DNA of 64,000 nucleotides from Hyphomicrobiales bacterium (GCA_017304475.1 JAFKKV010000009.1:248001-312000), one strand, 5' to 3'. Positions 24,068-35,902 are shown, counted from the first letter of the stretch. Notes: generated by a model from the sequence alone, not told the origin. Translations and numbers: made by a program.

Positions 24068-25309
24068 TTATTCGGCCGGAACCAGGCCCGGACGCTGCAC
24101 CGGCTCTTCCTTGATCGGGATGTTGATCAGCGCCGAGCCGATGCAGAACAAGACGCTCAGCCACCAGACCACGTCATAGGAGCCGGTGCGTTCATAGAGC
24201 ACGCCGCCGAGCCAGACGCCGAGGAAGCCACCGACCTGGTGGGAGAAGAAGACGAAGCCGTAAAGCATGGCCATGTAGCGGGTGCCGAACATCAGGGCGA
24301 CCAGGCCGGAGGTCGGCGGCACGGTGGAGAGCCACAGGAGCCCCATCATCGCCGCGAAGGCGAGCGCCACGGCCGGGCTCGGCGGCAGCACCAGCAGCAT
24401 GACCACCACCGCGCCGCGGGCGAAATAGATCCAGACCAGCAGCCAGCGCTTCGACACCCAGCCGGACAGCCAGCCGGCGGTGAGCGACCCCACGATGTTG
24501 AACAGGCCGATAAAGGCGAGTGCCAGGCCGGCGACCCAGGCCGGCATCTTCAGATCGGCGAGATAAGGCGGGTAGTGGGTGGTGATGAAGGCGAGCTGGA
24601 AGCCGCAGGTGAAGAAGCCCAGCACCAGATAGACATAGCTGCGATGACCGAGCGCCTCCTTCATGGTCGCCGCCACGCTCTTCTCGGCGCCGGTGCCGGT
24701 GCCGATGCCCGCCTTCGGGTTGGTGGCGAGCGCCAGGGCCAGCGGGATGATCAGGCCGACCACCGAGGAGAACACCAGGAGCGCGCCCTTCCAGCCCAGA
24801 AGATCGATCAGGAAGGGGGTCAGCGGCGCGAAGACGAACTGGCCGAACGAGGAGGCCGCGGTGCCGAGGCCAAGCGCCATCGGGCGCCTGGCTTCCGGCA
24901 GGAGCTTGGTGAAACAGGCCAGCACCAGGTTGAACGACACGCCGGCGAGGCCGAGGCCGACCAGCGAGCCGGACAGGACATGCATGGCGAGCGGCGGCAG
25001 CGGCAGGGTCATGCAGGCGAGGCCCGCGCCATACATGATGGTGCCGGCCCAGAAGACCTTCAGCGTGCCGAAGCGGTCGGCTATGGCGCCGACAAAGGGC
25101 TGGCCGACGCCCCACATCAGGTTCTGAACGGCGATGGTCAGGGACAGCACGTCGCGCGTCCAGCCGTTCTCGGTCGAGATCGGCATCAGGAACATGCCGA
25201 CCACCGAACGCGGCCCGAAGGACAGGAGGCCGATCAGGCAGCCGCAGAGAACGATGGCGAAAGGTGTCCGCCAGCCATTCTGCGGCTCGGACGAGGTCAT
25301 GCTGGCCAT
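24068..25309 (-). CDS. MFS transporter, monocarboxylate/oxalate-formate type
   Basis: A 413-residue membrane protein with about 12 helices. Motifs include FGPRSVVGMFLMPIS in TM1, the loop GAIADRFGTLKVF after TM2, and GWLSGWVSKRW in the second half, in line with the OxlT/MCT-like branch of MFS. A second ATG three codons in is equally plausible. It is convergent with mepA with a 16-nt gap and has no obvious metabolic partner gene. The substrate is unknown, probably a small anion. Confidence 0.88.
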   Translation of the reverse strand: MASMTSSEPQNGWRTPFAIVLCGCLIGLLSFGPRSVVGMFLMPISTENGWTRDVLSLTIAVQNLMWGVGQPFVGAIADRFGTLKVFWAGTIMYGAGLACMTLPLPPLAMHVLSGSLVGLGLAGVSFNLVLACFTKLLPEARRPMALGLGTAASSFGQFVFAPLTPFLIDLLGWKGALLVFSSVVGLIIPLALALATNPKAGIGTGTGAEKSVAATMKEALGHRSYVYLVLGFFTCGFQLAFITTHYPPYLADLKMPAWVAGLALAFIGLFNIVGSLTAGWLSGWVSKRWLLVWIYFARGAVVVMLLVLPPSPAVALAFAAMMGLLWLSTVPPTSGLVALMFGTRYMAMLYGFVFFSHQVGGFLGVWLGGVLYERTGSYDVVWWLSVLFCIGSALINIPIKEEPVQRPGLVPAE

Positions 25310-25436
25310 GGGTGTCTCCGGGCTCGCCGTCGTGCTGATACACGCCGCGGCGCCACGTTAGGAGCGGACACCGCCGGAGCAAAACGAAAAGCCGTGATGA
25401 CACCCATGCGGCGGCGCGATGGCGCGGCCTAAGCCG

Positions 25437-25464
25437 AACGCGCCGGAGAGGGCCCCGGCGCGTT
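25437..25464. terminator. Hairpin downstream of the small exported-protein gene
   Basis: A 10-bp perfect stem, AACGCGCCGG (25437-25446) and CCGGCGCGTT (25455-25464), with an 8-nt loop, begins 20 nt past the stop of the minus-strand small gene. No T-run follows, so it is only terminator-like. Confidence 0.4.
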
Positions 25465-25484
25465 CCGTCATGAGTCGGAGCGTC

Positions 25485-25727
25485 TTACTGCTGCGGCGAG
25501 GCCGACATGGGATAGGCCAGGGTGTCGGCCTGCCAGCCATGGCCCGGGGTCGCGGTCATCGACATCGGCACCGCGCGGCGCTGGCTGAACTCGCGCAAGC
25601 TGCCGAAGGTGGTGCTGTTCATCACCTGGCGCTCGGGCGTGCCGTAAAAGCTGGAGCTGGTGCTCTGTGCGAAGGCAGGCGCGCAGGAAGCGGCGGCGAG
25701 AGCGGCGGCGAGGATGAGCTTCTTCAT
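25485..25727 (-). CDS. Small exported protein of unknown function
   Basis: An 80-residue protein with a clear signal peptide (MKKLILAAALAAASCAPAFA, cleavage before QSTSSS). The mature part of about 60 residues is Ser/Thr/Met-rich and soluble (FYGTPERQVMNSTTFGSLRE). The single Cys is inside the signal region and is not a convincing lipobox. It is flanked by its own promoter gap and a hairpin, so it is probably monocistronic. No family recognised; it is likely a periplasmic protein. Confidence 0.7.
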   Translation of the reverse strand: MKKLILAAALAAASCAPAFAQSTSSSFYGTPERQVMNSTTFGSLREFSQRRAVPMSMTATPGHGWQADTLAYPMSASPQQ

Positions 25728-25980
25728 GGTCGTTCTCCATTTCCGAGGGTTCTGGTTTTCGACTGTGCGGAAGCGCCTGATGCGCCTCTTGCTGCCAGTA
25801 CCCGCGGAAACGGCAATTGGTTACGCCGTCACGGCCGATTGATCGGATCGTGACCGGCCGTGATCGGCCCCGCGCCATGACCATGACGTCAGCGGCCGGC
25901 CAGGGATCAATGGATGGGGGGGCGGGACAAGCCCGCCGAGACGCGACCGTCCTCGCGCAGCGCCATGGCCGCGGCGAGCG

Positions 25981-27555
25981 TCAGCTCTGATGGTCGGGCT
26001 GCGGCGCCAGCTGGACCTGCGGCGGCAGCGGGCCCCATTGCCGCGGCCGGTAGAACACGTGCACGCCGATCTGCTGCAGCCGGTTCATCGAGCGCGCCCA
26101 CCAGGGCCTGACATAGGTCGCGTGGTAGTGGGTGGCGTGACCCACCTCGGCGAGCCAGGTCCGGCCGGCCAGCATGTCGCGGGCGATCCGGCTCGCCAGC
26201 GTCCACGGTTCCGGCTCCGTCGGCACCAGGCTGCGCCGGCCTTCGCAGGCGAAGGTGAACTGGCAGGCGAGATAGCGATGGGCGTTCTGGTAGACGACGC
26301 CGCAGATGTCGCGCGGATAGAAGCCCGAGACGGCGCGGTTGACCACCACCTGAGCCACCGCCATCTGGCCGCGCTCCGGCTCGCTGCGTGCCTCCCAATA
26401 GACGGCCTCGGCGAGGCATTTCTGGGCGCGGGCGAGGGCCGCGCCCGACAGTTCCAGTCCCAGCACGGGATGGCCGGTGCGGGTCAGGCGCTCCGGAGCG
26501 GCCTCGTCGAGCGCCAGCGGGGCGGGGGTGCGGAAAGCGCGGGCCAGCGCCGGGCCGGGGCGCTCGCCGCGCCGGTCGGTGGCGAAGGCGCCGAGGATCG
26601 GGTCGAAACCGGCGACCGGCGCACGGGTCGCGGTGGTGCGGAACGGCTCGTTTTCGAGCGGCATGGCCGGGGCGCCGAAGCCGACCCCGGCACGGGCGAG
26701 CGGCCCCTCGCCGGAAATGGCGATGCCGGCGCGATCCTCGGCGAGTTCGGTGGCGAAACGGCGTTCCTCGCCCGGCTCGTCGCTGGCCTGGCCGTCGCCC
26801 GGCTGCGCATCCTCCCGCGCGCCGTCGGCCAAGGCCGGATCGCCGGACAGGGCATCGGCCGGCGCGATCGCCGGGGCGCCAAGTCCGAGGCGGGCCGCCG
26901 GCGAGCGGTCATCGCGCAAGGCGCCGGGCGCCACCGCCGCGAACTGCACGCCGCCCAGCGCCAGCGGCGAATGTTCGGTGTCGACGCGCTCGACCGCCGG
27001 ATCCTGGGTGAGGCGCGCGACCGTGGTCAGGTCGGTGGGCGCCTCAAGCAGCGACGTGGTCGGCCGCGCGGCGGTCAGGCTCGGCCTGAGCCGCGCCCGC
27101 TCGACCAGCAGGTCGCTCTTGGCGTCGCGATTGGCCTCGGGATAGACGATCGCCCGGCCGGGTCCGGCGCCGACCGCCGGGCCGACGAGCCGGTCACCGG
27201 CACGCAGATTGGCGGCGGTGGCCGCGCCGGCTTCGAAACGCGCCAGGACGCGCTGCGGCTCGGCCTCCTCGCGCGGCATGGGGCGCGCCAGCGCAAAGCT
27301 CGCCATGGTCATTTGCGGGCGGACGAGGCTTGCCACATGGCGGCGCCACGTCTGATCGACGCCCGAGCGCTGGGCGAGATAGCTGACCAGGTCCTGATAG
27401 GCGACCGATTGGCAGGACAGGACCAGAAAGGACGCGGCCAGGCCCGGGATCAGGGCAGCCGGACGGAATTCGGACGCAGAACGCCGACGCAACGCACGCA
27501 TACGCAACGCACTCCACGCGAAACACGCGACCCAACGGAGCGGCCGCCAAAACAT
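25981..27555 (-). CDS. SleB-like cell wall hydrolase with long variable N-terminal region
   Basis: A 524-residue protein. A membrane-anchoring or signal segment lies near residues 30-50 (PGLAASFLVLSCQSVAY). About 330 Ala/Asp/Glu/Arg-rich residues of low complexity follow, and the C-terminal Hydrolase_2 (SleB/CwlJ) domain starts near residue 380: CLAEAVYWEARSEPERGQMA with the catalytic Glu, then VVNRAVSGFYPRDICGVVYQ and a Phe-rich ACQFTFACEG. This domain cleaves peptidoglycan glycan strands in spore formers and has housekeeping roles in alphaproteobacteria. The start codon choice is uncertain because the N-terminus is rich in Arg. Confidence 0.87.
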   Translation of the reverse strand: MFWRPLRWVACFAWSALRMRALRRRSASEFRPAALIPGLAASFLVLSCQSVAYQDLVSYLAQRSGVDQTWRRHVASLVRPQMTMASFALARPMPREEAEPQRVLARFEAGAATAANLRAGDRLVGPAVGAGPGRAIVYPEANRDAKSDLLVERARLRPSLTAARPTTSLLEAPTDLTTVARLTQDPAVERVDTEHSPLALGGVQFAAVAPGALRDDRSPAARLGLGAPAIAPADALSGDPALADGAREDAQPGDGQASDEPGEERRFATELAEDRAGIAISGEGPLARAGVGFGAPAMPLENEPFRTTATRAPVAGFDPILGAFATDRRGERPGPALARAFRTPAPLALDEAAPERLTRTGHPVLGLELSGAALARAQKCLAEAVYWEARSEPERGQMAVAQVVVNRAVSGFYPRDICGVVYQNAHRYLACQFTFACEGRRSLVPTEPEPWTLASRIARDMLAGRTWLAEVGHATHYHATYVRPWWARSMNRLQQIGVHVFYRPRQWGPLPPQVQLAPQPDHQS

Positions 27556-27601
27556 GGTGACCGGATATCAACCTTATCGCCTGGGTAAGGTTGAGGGCGC
27601 G

Positions 27602-28543
27602 TTAATGCGGCTCGGCCTGCGCCAAAAGCCGGTCCAGCGCGGCGGTCATGGCCTGCTCGCGGGCAAAGGGCCCGGCCGCCTCCGGTGCGATGGCGCGCGC
27701 GGCGGCGAGCCCCGCCGTGCCGAAACGGGTGCGCACCGCCTCTTCGATCCACTGCGCCTCCTGGGCGTGGCGGCGCTCAGCCAGGCGCTCGGCGCCGAGC
27801 CAGCGGCGATGGCCCGCAATGGCCTCGGTGAGGCCGTCCAGGCCGTCGCCGGTGGCAGCCGAGATCAGTACGACCGGCGCGACCCAGGCGTCCGGCTCGC
27901 GCGCGACCAGCGTCAGTGCGCCCTCGACATCGGCCTTGGCGCGCCGCGCCGCCGTGCCCATGTCGGCCTTGGTGACGACGATCACGTCCGGCAGTTCCAT
28001 GACGCCGGCCTTCATGAATTGCAGGCTGTCGCCCGAGCCCGGCTGGATGCACAGCACGACCGTGTCGGCAACCATGGCGACATCGGCCTCGGACTGGCCG
28101 ATGCCGACGCTTTCGATCAGCACCCGGTCGAACACGGCGCGCATGACGACCATAGCCGCGACCGTCTGGTCGGACAGGCCGCCGAGCCGGTCGCGCGCCG
28201 CCATGGAGCGCACGAAGACACCGCGGTCGGCCGGGTCGGTCGAGATCCGCGCGCGGTCGCCGAGCAGGGCGCCGCCGGTCCGGCGCGAGGACGGATCGAC
28301 GGCCACGACGCCGACGGTCTCGCCGCGCGCGCGCCAGCGCTGGACCAGGACATGGGTGAGCGTCGACTTGCCGACACCGGGCGGGCCGGTGAGGCCAAGC
28401 GTCGCACCCCTGGCGTCACGGCAGGCCTGGTCGAGAAAGGCCGCGAGCTCGGCCTGGCCGGCATGCGTTTCGATCGCGGCGAGCGCCTGGGCCAGCGCCC
28501 GCTTGCCGCCCTCGCGCAGCGCTTCGAGACTGGCCGGTTTCAC
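27602..28543 (-). CDS. meaB: MeaB/ArgK-type G3E GTPase
   Basis: A 313-residue GTPase that chaperones methylmalonyl-CoA mutase (cofactor loading and protection). Walker A GPPGVGKS is at residues 53-60; other motifs are VDPSSRRTGGALLGDRAR, SVGIGQSEADVA (switch region) and VVTKADMG (base recognition NKxD variant). The C-terminal dimerisation region (WIEEAVRTRFG) is present. The length matches MeaB. No mutase subunit lies within this window, so its partner is elsewhere in the genome. A small membrane-protein gene lies 39 nt upstream on the same strand. Confidence 0.93.
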   Translation of the reverse strand: MKPASLEALREGGKRALAQALAAIETHAGQAELAAFLDQACRDARGATLGLTGPPGVGKSTLTHVLVQRWRARGETVGVVAVDPSSRRTGGALLGDRARISTDPADRGVFVRSMAARDRLGGLSDQTVAAMVVMRAVFDRVLIESVGIGQSEADVAMVADTVVLCIQPGSGDSLQFMKAGVMELPDVIVVTKADMGTAARRAKADVEGALTLVAREPDAWVAPVVLISAATGDGLDGLTEAIAGHRRWLGAERLAERRHAQEAQWIEEAVRTRFGTAGLAAARAIAPEAAGPFAREQAMTAALDRLLAQAEPH

Positions 28544-28582
28544 GTGGAACGTCCCCTTGGGCGGGTCGCGGCGCTCCGGCCG

Positions 28583-28867
28583 TCAGACGACATAGGTCGA
28601 GGTGACGTGCTGCACCACGGCGCCGGCGCAATAGCCGCCGACGCGCCAGGGCATGGTCAGGGCCTGGGCCATGCCGCGGCTGACCAGCCCGTTGACGATG
28701 ACGTCGAAGGCGAGCGCCACGAAAAGCAGCCACATCAGGCCGGGCACCGTCTCGGCGAGGCCCGGATAGGCCTTGAACAGCACGGCGAGGGCCAGCCCCG
28801 CCACCAGCATGACGGCGGCGAAGGCGAGGCCGGTGATCGGCAGCGGGCGGCTGGTGGCGTCGGTCAC
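28583..28867 (-). CDS. Small integral membrane protein of unknown function
   Basis: A 94-residue protein with two hydrophobic segments, about residues 12-32 (ITGLAFAAVMLVAGLALAVL) and 43-60 (GLMWLLFVALAFDVIV), and a possible third near the C-terminus (GGYCAGAVVQHVTS). No signal peptide cleavage site. It lies between ppdK and meaB on the same strand. No family recognised. Confidence 0.7.
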   Translation of the reverse strand: MTDATSRPLPITGLAFAAVMLVAGLALAVLFKAYPGLAETVPGLMWLLFVALAFDVIVNGLVSRGMAQALTMPWRVGGYCAGAVVQHVTSTYVV

Positions 28868-28958
28868 GTCGGTGCTCTGCGTTCAGGATCGGCGACGGCC
28901 GACCCTGCCACGGAACGCCGGCCGGAGCCAGCCATGCCGGTCAGCCTATGCCGGCCGG

Positions 28959-31637
<2,679 letters not shown>

Positions 31638-31830
31638 TGTCGGCATCCCAGTTCCGATCCTGCGCCGCATGCTCGCCGCCACGGCGCGCTTGTTTAGGCG
31701 CTTTCCATGGCGCATTTCAACCTCGGCCGGTTGAGGCCGGCACCGGCCAAGGCTTTTGCCGGCCTTCGAATGAAGGCTGGATGAACGCAGTGCGACATCG
31801 TTATACTGCGCTGCAAAAGGACCGGCTATC

Positions 31831-32415
31831 GTGTTGAGCGTGGTGATCCCGACCCTGAACGACGAGCGGCGGCTCGTCCCGACGCTGGCTTCGCTGGTGG
31901 CCGGCGCGGCCGACGGCCTGATCGTCGAGGCGATCCTGGTCGATGGCGGCTCCACCGACGAGACCGAAGCGGTCGCCGATATCGCCGGCTGCCGTCTGAT
32001 GAAGGGCCCGGCCGACCGGGGCGCCCGGCTCGCCAGCGCCGCCGCCGCGGCCAAGGCGCCCTGGCTCTTGTTCATGGCCCCGGGCGTCGTCCTCGACGAA
32101 GGCTGGATCCGCGAGGTCCGCAGCTTCCTGGAAGCGGTGTCGCGGCATGGCGAAGCCAAGCGGCGCGCCGCCGTCTTCACCCACGGCGTCGACGGCTTCG
32201 GCATGGCGCCGCGGCTGACCAGCTTCAAGGCGCGGCTTGGCTTCGCGCTCGGCTTCGGCCCGGCCGCGAGCCAGGGCCTGCTGATCAACACCGCCCATTA
32301 CCGCTCGCGCGGCGGCCACCGCCCCGGCCGGAGCAGCGAGCGCGCCTTCGCCCGTTCGATCGGCCGGCGCGGCATCAGCGTCCTGCGCGCCCGCGCCACC
32401 GATCTCGACATCTGA
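31831..32415 (+). CDS. Family 2 glycosyltransferase-like protein
   Basis: A 194-residue GT-A-fold protein, short for a glycosyltransferase. MLSVVIPTLNDERRLVPTL at the N-terminus and AILVDGGSTDETEAVAD (nucleotide-sugar-binding Asp and DxD-like acid) are diagnostic of GT2. A later FMAPGVVLDEGWI replaces the usual DaD. The start codon is GTG. It is divergent from ppdK with a 193-nt gap. It could be a small transferase of the TIGR04283 type; acceptor unknown. Confidence 0.85.
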   Translation: MLSVVIPTLNDERRLVPTLASLVAGAADGLIVEAILVDGGSTDETEAVADIAGCRLMKGPADRGARLASAAAAAKAPWLLFMAPGVVLDEGWIREVRSFLEAVSRHGEAKRRAAVFTHGVDGFGMAPRLTSFKARLGFALGFGPAASQGLLINTAHYRSRGGHRPGRSSERAFARSIGRRGISVLRARATDLDI

Positions 32416-32835
32416 TATTGGGCCCTTTCCGCCCGCCGGGGGCCAATCCGGCCCTGGGCACGGCCGCGCGGCGGCGGCCAGACCGGGCCGGCCGGTTTCG
32501 AGCCACCGCCGTCCCGCCTGGCGCCATGCCCGGCCGTCAGGTCAACACCACCCGTCAGCCGGGCTGTTGCAGGTTCTGCGAAATAGCGGCCGGCGCCCGC
32601 CACGCAAATTCGCACGCAAGGTGCGGGTTTAATACTCATAGATCTATCGAAAAGACTTAGTATGACTTGGAATTGAACCACAATTTAAGAAATAGAATTT
32701 CAGCCAAACCCGATATCCGTGATTTAATGCGAAAATAGACGGCTTGCCGATACGAAATGGCGGGGCTTTGCAGGGGAAAAACCTTCAGAAGCAGTTAAGA
32801 CATTTAGGTCATGGTGCAAAAAAAGGTCATGACCA
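32416..32835. other. 420-bp intergenic region with an AT-rich upstream segment
   Basis: No gene is seen in this gap. The first 200 bp are GC-rich like the rest of the window. From about 32630 to 32800 the base composition becomes distinctly AT-rich, the lowest-GC stretch I noticed. Near the end, AGGTCATG occurs twice (32805-32812, 32824-32831), and the second copy is part of the palindrome GGTCATGACC at 32825-32834, which overlaps the spacer between the AAAAAAGG ribosome-binding site and the DUF2336 ATG. It is probably a promoter and operator region. Confidence 0.5.
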
Positions 32836-33792
32836 ATGACATCGAATATCACCGCGGCATTGGAACCGATCAACGCGATGATCGGGGAGCTTGCACCGAA
32901 GCTGCGCGGCGCGCTCGTCGAGGAGCTGGTCGACGAGATCGCCCGCGAACGTCCCAGCGCCGAGAGCCGCAAGGCCCTCGTTCTCGACCTCATCGTCGCC
33001 CAGGCCCTGCGTGAAGCGCCGCTGCCGAGCCGGGTGCGGGCCTCGCCGAAGCTCGCGCGCTGCGTCGCGGCGCTGCCCGAAGCGAGCATGACGCTGGCCT
33101 GCGACACGGTCGCGGTCGCCGAGGTCATCCTGATGTCGCCCGACATGAGCGACGCTTTGCTGGCCGGCGTCTGCACCAGCGACCGGCAGGACCATATGCG
33201 CATCATCGCCAAGCGCCAGTCCTTGTCCGAACCGCTCGCCGACACCATCGCGCGGATCGGCGAAAGCACGACCATCGCGGTGCTGGTGCGCAATCCCGGT
33301 GCCCGGCTGTCGGCCGACGGTTTCGGCGAGATCGTCGCGCGGCTCGGCGCGGATCCGGCGATCCGCGCGCTGCTCGGGCAACGCGCCGATTGCCCGGCCG
33401 ACATCGCCATGAAATTCAAGATCTCCCAGGACGAGGCCTTGACCGGCGACGCCCTGATCGAGGCCCTCGCCAAGCTCGCCGAGAAGCGCGAGATCCTGCC
33501 GGCGGTCGACCTGATCATGCGATCGATCGGGCGGGATCCGGACGCCGGGCGCAAGCTCATCGAGCGCGACGACGAGAAGGCGCTCGGAGCGGTCTGCCAC
33601 GTCGCCGGCGTCGACGCGCATACCTATGAGGAGCTGGTGCAGTGCTGGCGCATCGCCGCCGGCAAGCCGCTGACCGACGTGCACAAGGCGCCCGTGCGGT
33701 TCCGGCTGATGCGGCCCGCCGAAATCGACCGCATCGTGTCGCGCCTGCCGATGGCCAGGGCCCGGCTGGTTCCGGATCTCGCGATTGCCTGA
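32836..33792 (+). CDS. DUF2336-family protein
   Basis: A 318-residue soluble, mainly helical protein. Features are ELVDEIARERPSAESRKALV and LDLIVAQALREAPLPSRVRA at the start, a middle HEAT-like repeat zone (MSDALLAGVCTSDRQDHMRI, SEPLADTIARIGESTTI) and a C-terminal conserved block. This arrangement matches DUF2336, an alphaproteobacterial family with HEAT-like helical repeats and no known biochemical activity. The ATG has AAAAAAGG about 9 nt upstream. Neighbours are a GT2 gene upstream and hemA converging from the other side. Confidence 0.8.
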   Translation: MTSNITAALEPINAMIGELAPKLRGALVEELVDEIARERPSAESRKALVLDLIVAQALREAPLPSRVRASPKLARCVAALPEASMTLACDTVAVAEVILMSPDMSDALLAGVCTSDRQDHMRIIAKRQSLSEPLADTIARIGESTTIAVLVRNPGARLSADGFGEIVARLGADPAIRALLGQRADCPADIAMKFKISQDEALTGDALIEALAKLAEKREILPAVDLIMRSIGRDPDAGRKLIERDDEKALGAVCHVAGVDAHTYEELVQCWRIAAGKPLTDVHKAPVRFRLMRPAEIDRIVSRLPMARARLVPDLAIA

Positions 33793-33795
33793 GCG

Positions 33796-35025
33796 CTATT
33801 CGGCCGCCTCGGTCCAGGCCTTGAGCGGCAGGTCGAGCGCCAGCCAGACCTCGAGAAGGGCCGCGGCGAGGTCGTCGATCATGGCGTCGGAATGGGCCGG
33901 TCCCGGCGTGATCCTGAGCCTTTCGGTGCCCCTCGGCACGGTCGGATAGTTGATCGGCTGGATATAGATGCCGTGACGGGTCAGCAGCCGGTCGCTCGCC
34001 GCCTTGCATTTTTCGGCGTCGCCCACCAGCACCGGCAGGATATGGGTCTGGCTGTCCATGACCGGCAATCCGGCGAGCGCCAGCACGCGCTTGGTCCGGG
34101 CGGCCTGGCGTTGCTGGCCCGCGCGCTCGCGCGACGAGGTCTTCAGATGGCGGATCGAGGTGACCGCGGCGCTGGCGATCGCCGGCGGCAGCGCGGTGGT
34201 GAAGATGAAGCCGGCGGCGTGGCTGCGCACCGCGTCGATCAGCATGGCATCGCCGGCAATATAGCCGCCCATGACGCCGAAGGCCTTGCCGAGCGTGCCC
34301 TCGATCACGTCGAGCCGGTTCATGACGCCGTCGCGTTCGGCGATGCCGGCGCCGCGCGGTCCATACATGCCGACGGCATGGACCTCGTCGATATAGGTCA
34401 TGGCGCGATAGCGCTCGGCGAGATCGCAAATGGCCTCGATCGGACCGATATCGCCATCCATCGAATAGATGCTCTCGAACACGATCAGCTTGTTGCGCTC
34501 ATGGCCGGCGGCGCGCAGCAATTCCTCGAGATGGCCGAGATCGTTGTGGCGGAACACCTGCTTCTGGCAGCCGGCCTGGCGCACGCCTTCGATCATCGAA
34601 TTGTGGTTCTGCGCATCCGACAGGATCAGGCAGTCGGGGATCAGCTTGGCAATGGTCGAAATGCCGGTCTGGTTCGAGACATAACCCGAGGTGAAGACCA
34701 GGGCCGCCTGTTTGCCGTGCAGATCCGCGAGCTCGCGCTCGAGTTCGACGATCGGATGGGAGGTGCCGGAGATATTGCGGGTGCCGCCGGCGCCGGTGCC
34801 CATGCGCCGGGCGCATTCGGCCATCGCTTCGATCACGTCGGCGTGGTGGCCCATGCCGAGATAGTCGTTGGAGCACCAGATGACGACCTCGCGCGCGCCG
34901 CCGGGGCCATGCCAGGTGGCGCGCGGAAAGCCGCCGACCGAGCGCTCAAGATCGGCGAACACACGATAGCGCCGCTCGTCCTTCAACCGCGCGACGGCAT
35001 CCTCGAAAAATCTGGCATAGGTCAT
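33796..35025 (-). CDS. hemA: 5-Aminolevulinate synthase
   Basis: A 409-residue PLP enzyme condensing glycine and succinyl-CoA to 5-aminolevulinate, the first haem step in the alphaproteobacterial C4 route. Key motifs are [23 protein letters not shown] (substrate and PLP phosphate), [13 protein letters not shown] and the Schiff-base Lys in EGTLGKAFG (K247; K248 in Rhodobacter capsulatus). The start MTYARFFED at 35025 matches other ALAS proteins; an earlier in-frame codon at 35079 adds 18 unrelated residues. An FNR/FixK-like box lies about 84 nt upstream, so oxygen control is likely. Confidence 0.97.
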   Translation of the reverse strand: MTYARFFEDAVARLKDERRYRVFADLERSVGGFPRATWHGPGGAREVVIWCSNDYLGMGHHADVIEAMAECARRMGTGAGGTRNISGTSHPIVELERELADLHGKQAALVFTSGYVSNQTGISTIAKLIPDCLILSDAQNHNSMIEGVRQAGCQKQVFRHNDLGHLEELLRAAGHERNKLIVFESIYSMDGDIGPIEAICDLAERYRAMTYIDEVHAVGMYGPRGAGIAERDGVMNRLDVIEGTLGKAFGVMGGYIAGDAMLIDAVRSHAAGFIFTTALPPAIASAAVTSIRHLKTSSRERAGQQRQAARTKRVLALAGLPVMDSQTHILPVLVGDAEKCKAASDRLLTRHGIYIQPINYPTVPRGTERLRITPGPAHSDAMIDDLAAALLEVWLALDLPLKAWTEAAE

Positions 35026-35102
35026 GGCACGTCCGGTCTCACGCGGGCCCCGGTGACAAAAATGGGGCCCAACGACCATGGGGCGGCCATTGGCGGACCG
35101 CC

Positions 35103-35116
35103 CTGATCAAGATCAA
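35103..35116. promoter_or_regulatory. FNR/FixK-like box upstream of hemA
   Basis: CTGATCAAGATCAA matches the FNR/FixK consensus TTGAT-N4-ATCAA at 9 of 10 defined positions. It lies about 84 nt upstream of the hemA start codon. hemA is a known target of FnrL or FixK/FnrN-type regulators in several alphaproteobacteria, so this is a credible oxygen-responsive site. Confidence 0.65.
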
Positions 35117-35185
35117 ACTGGTCCATAGCGCCTTAGCACGGTTCTAATCTAGGGTTCCATGCGTCAAAATGCACAGGAGCCCGCC

Positions 35186-35902
35186 TCAAAGTCCGTGCAG
35201 GCGCATCAGCGCCTCGAAATGCTTGTTGGCCTGATAATCCAGCACCTGCATCCATTCGCGCGCGGTTTGCCGGGCCTGGTCCTCTGGAATGATCTTCAGC
35301 GGCTTGCCGGTGGAAAGCGCCAGGATCTGCTGCCGGCAGGCGCGCTCGAGATAATAGAGGTCGTCGAAGGCGACAGCCACGGACGGCCCGCCGATGCTCA
35401 CCCCGTGATGATCGAGGAAAATGACGTCGGCATGCGGATTGTCCTTCTGCGCCCTGGCGATGCGCTCGCCCTCCTCGGCGGTCAGCGCGACGCCGCCGAA
35501 ACCCTGATAGGCGGTGCGGTCGAGGAAACGGCAGGCGGTCTGGTGGGCCATTTCCAGCTTGCCGTCCTCGACCATGGTGAGCGCGGTGGCATGCGGCATA
35601 TGCACATGCAGGATCGCCTGGTGGCGCGGATTGGCCCGATGGCCGGCAATGTGAATGTTGCGCGCCGAGGCCTCGACCTCGCCCCAGCCCTCGTGAATGG
35701 TGCCCTCGCCGTCGATCAGCAGCAGGTCATCCGGGCGCATCTCGGCCCAGTGGATGCCATAGGGGTTGATCAGGAAGCGCTCTTGCGGACCTGGAACCAC
35801 CACCGAGAAATGGTTGCAGACGCCTTCGTTGAGTTCGAACTTGGCGGCGAGCCGCAGCGCCGCCGCGAGTTCCCGGCGCAATGTCTTCAATTCGGCGGTC
35901 AT
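35186..35902 (-). CDS. Class II aldolase/adducin-family protein
   Basis: A 238-residue protein of the RhaD/FucA/adducin fold. Metal-ligand candidates are in HVHMPHATAL (two His) and a later DHHGVSIGG; the catalytic-acid region is EVEASARNIHIAGHRANP. The AARFELNEGVCNHFS-type N-terminal segment here reads AAKFELNEGVCNHFSVV and is common in the family. Members act on hydroxyaldehyde phosphates or are decarboxylases or dehydratases; the substrate is not clear. It lies downstream of infC, separated by a terminator, and upstream of hemA on the same strand. Confidence 0.88.
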   Translation of the reverse strand: MTAELKTLRRELAAALRLAAKFELNEGVCNHFSVVVPGPQERFLINPYGIHWAEMRPDDLLLIDGEGTIHEGWGEVEASARNIHIAGHRANPRHQAILHVHMPHATALTMVEDGKLEMAHQTACRFLDRTAYQGFGGVALTAEEGERIARAQKDNPHADVIFLDHHGVSIGGPSVAVAFDDLYYLERACRQQILALSTGKPLKIIPEDQARQTAREWMQVLDYQANKHFEALMRLHGL

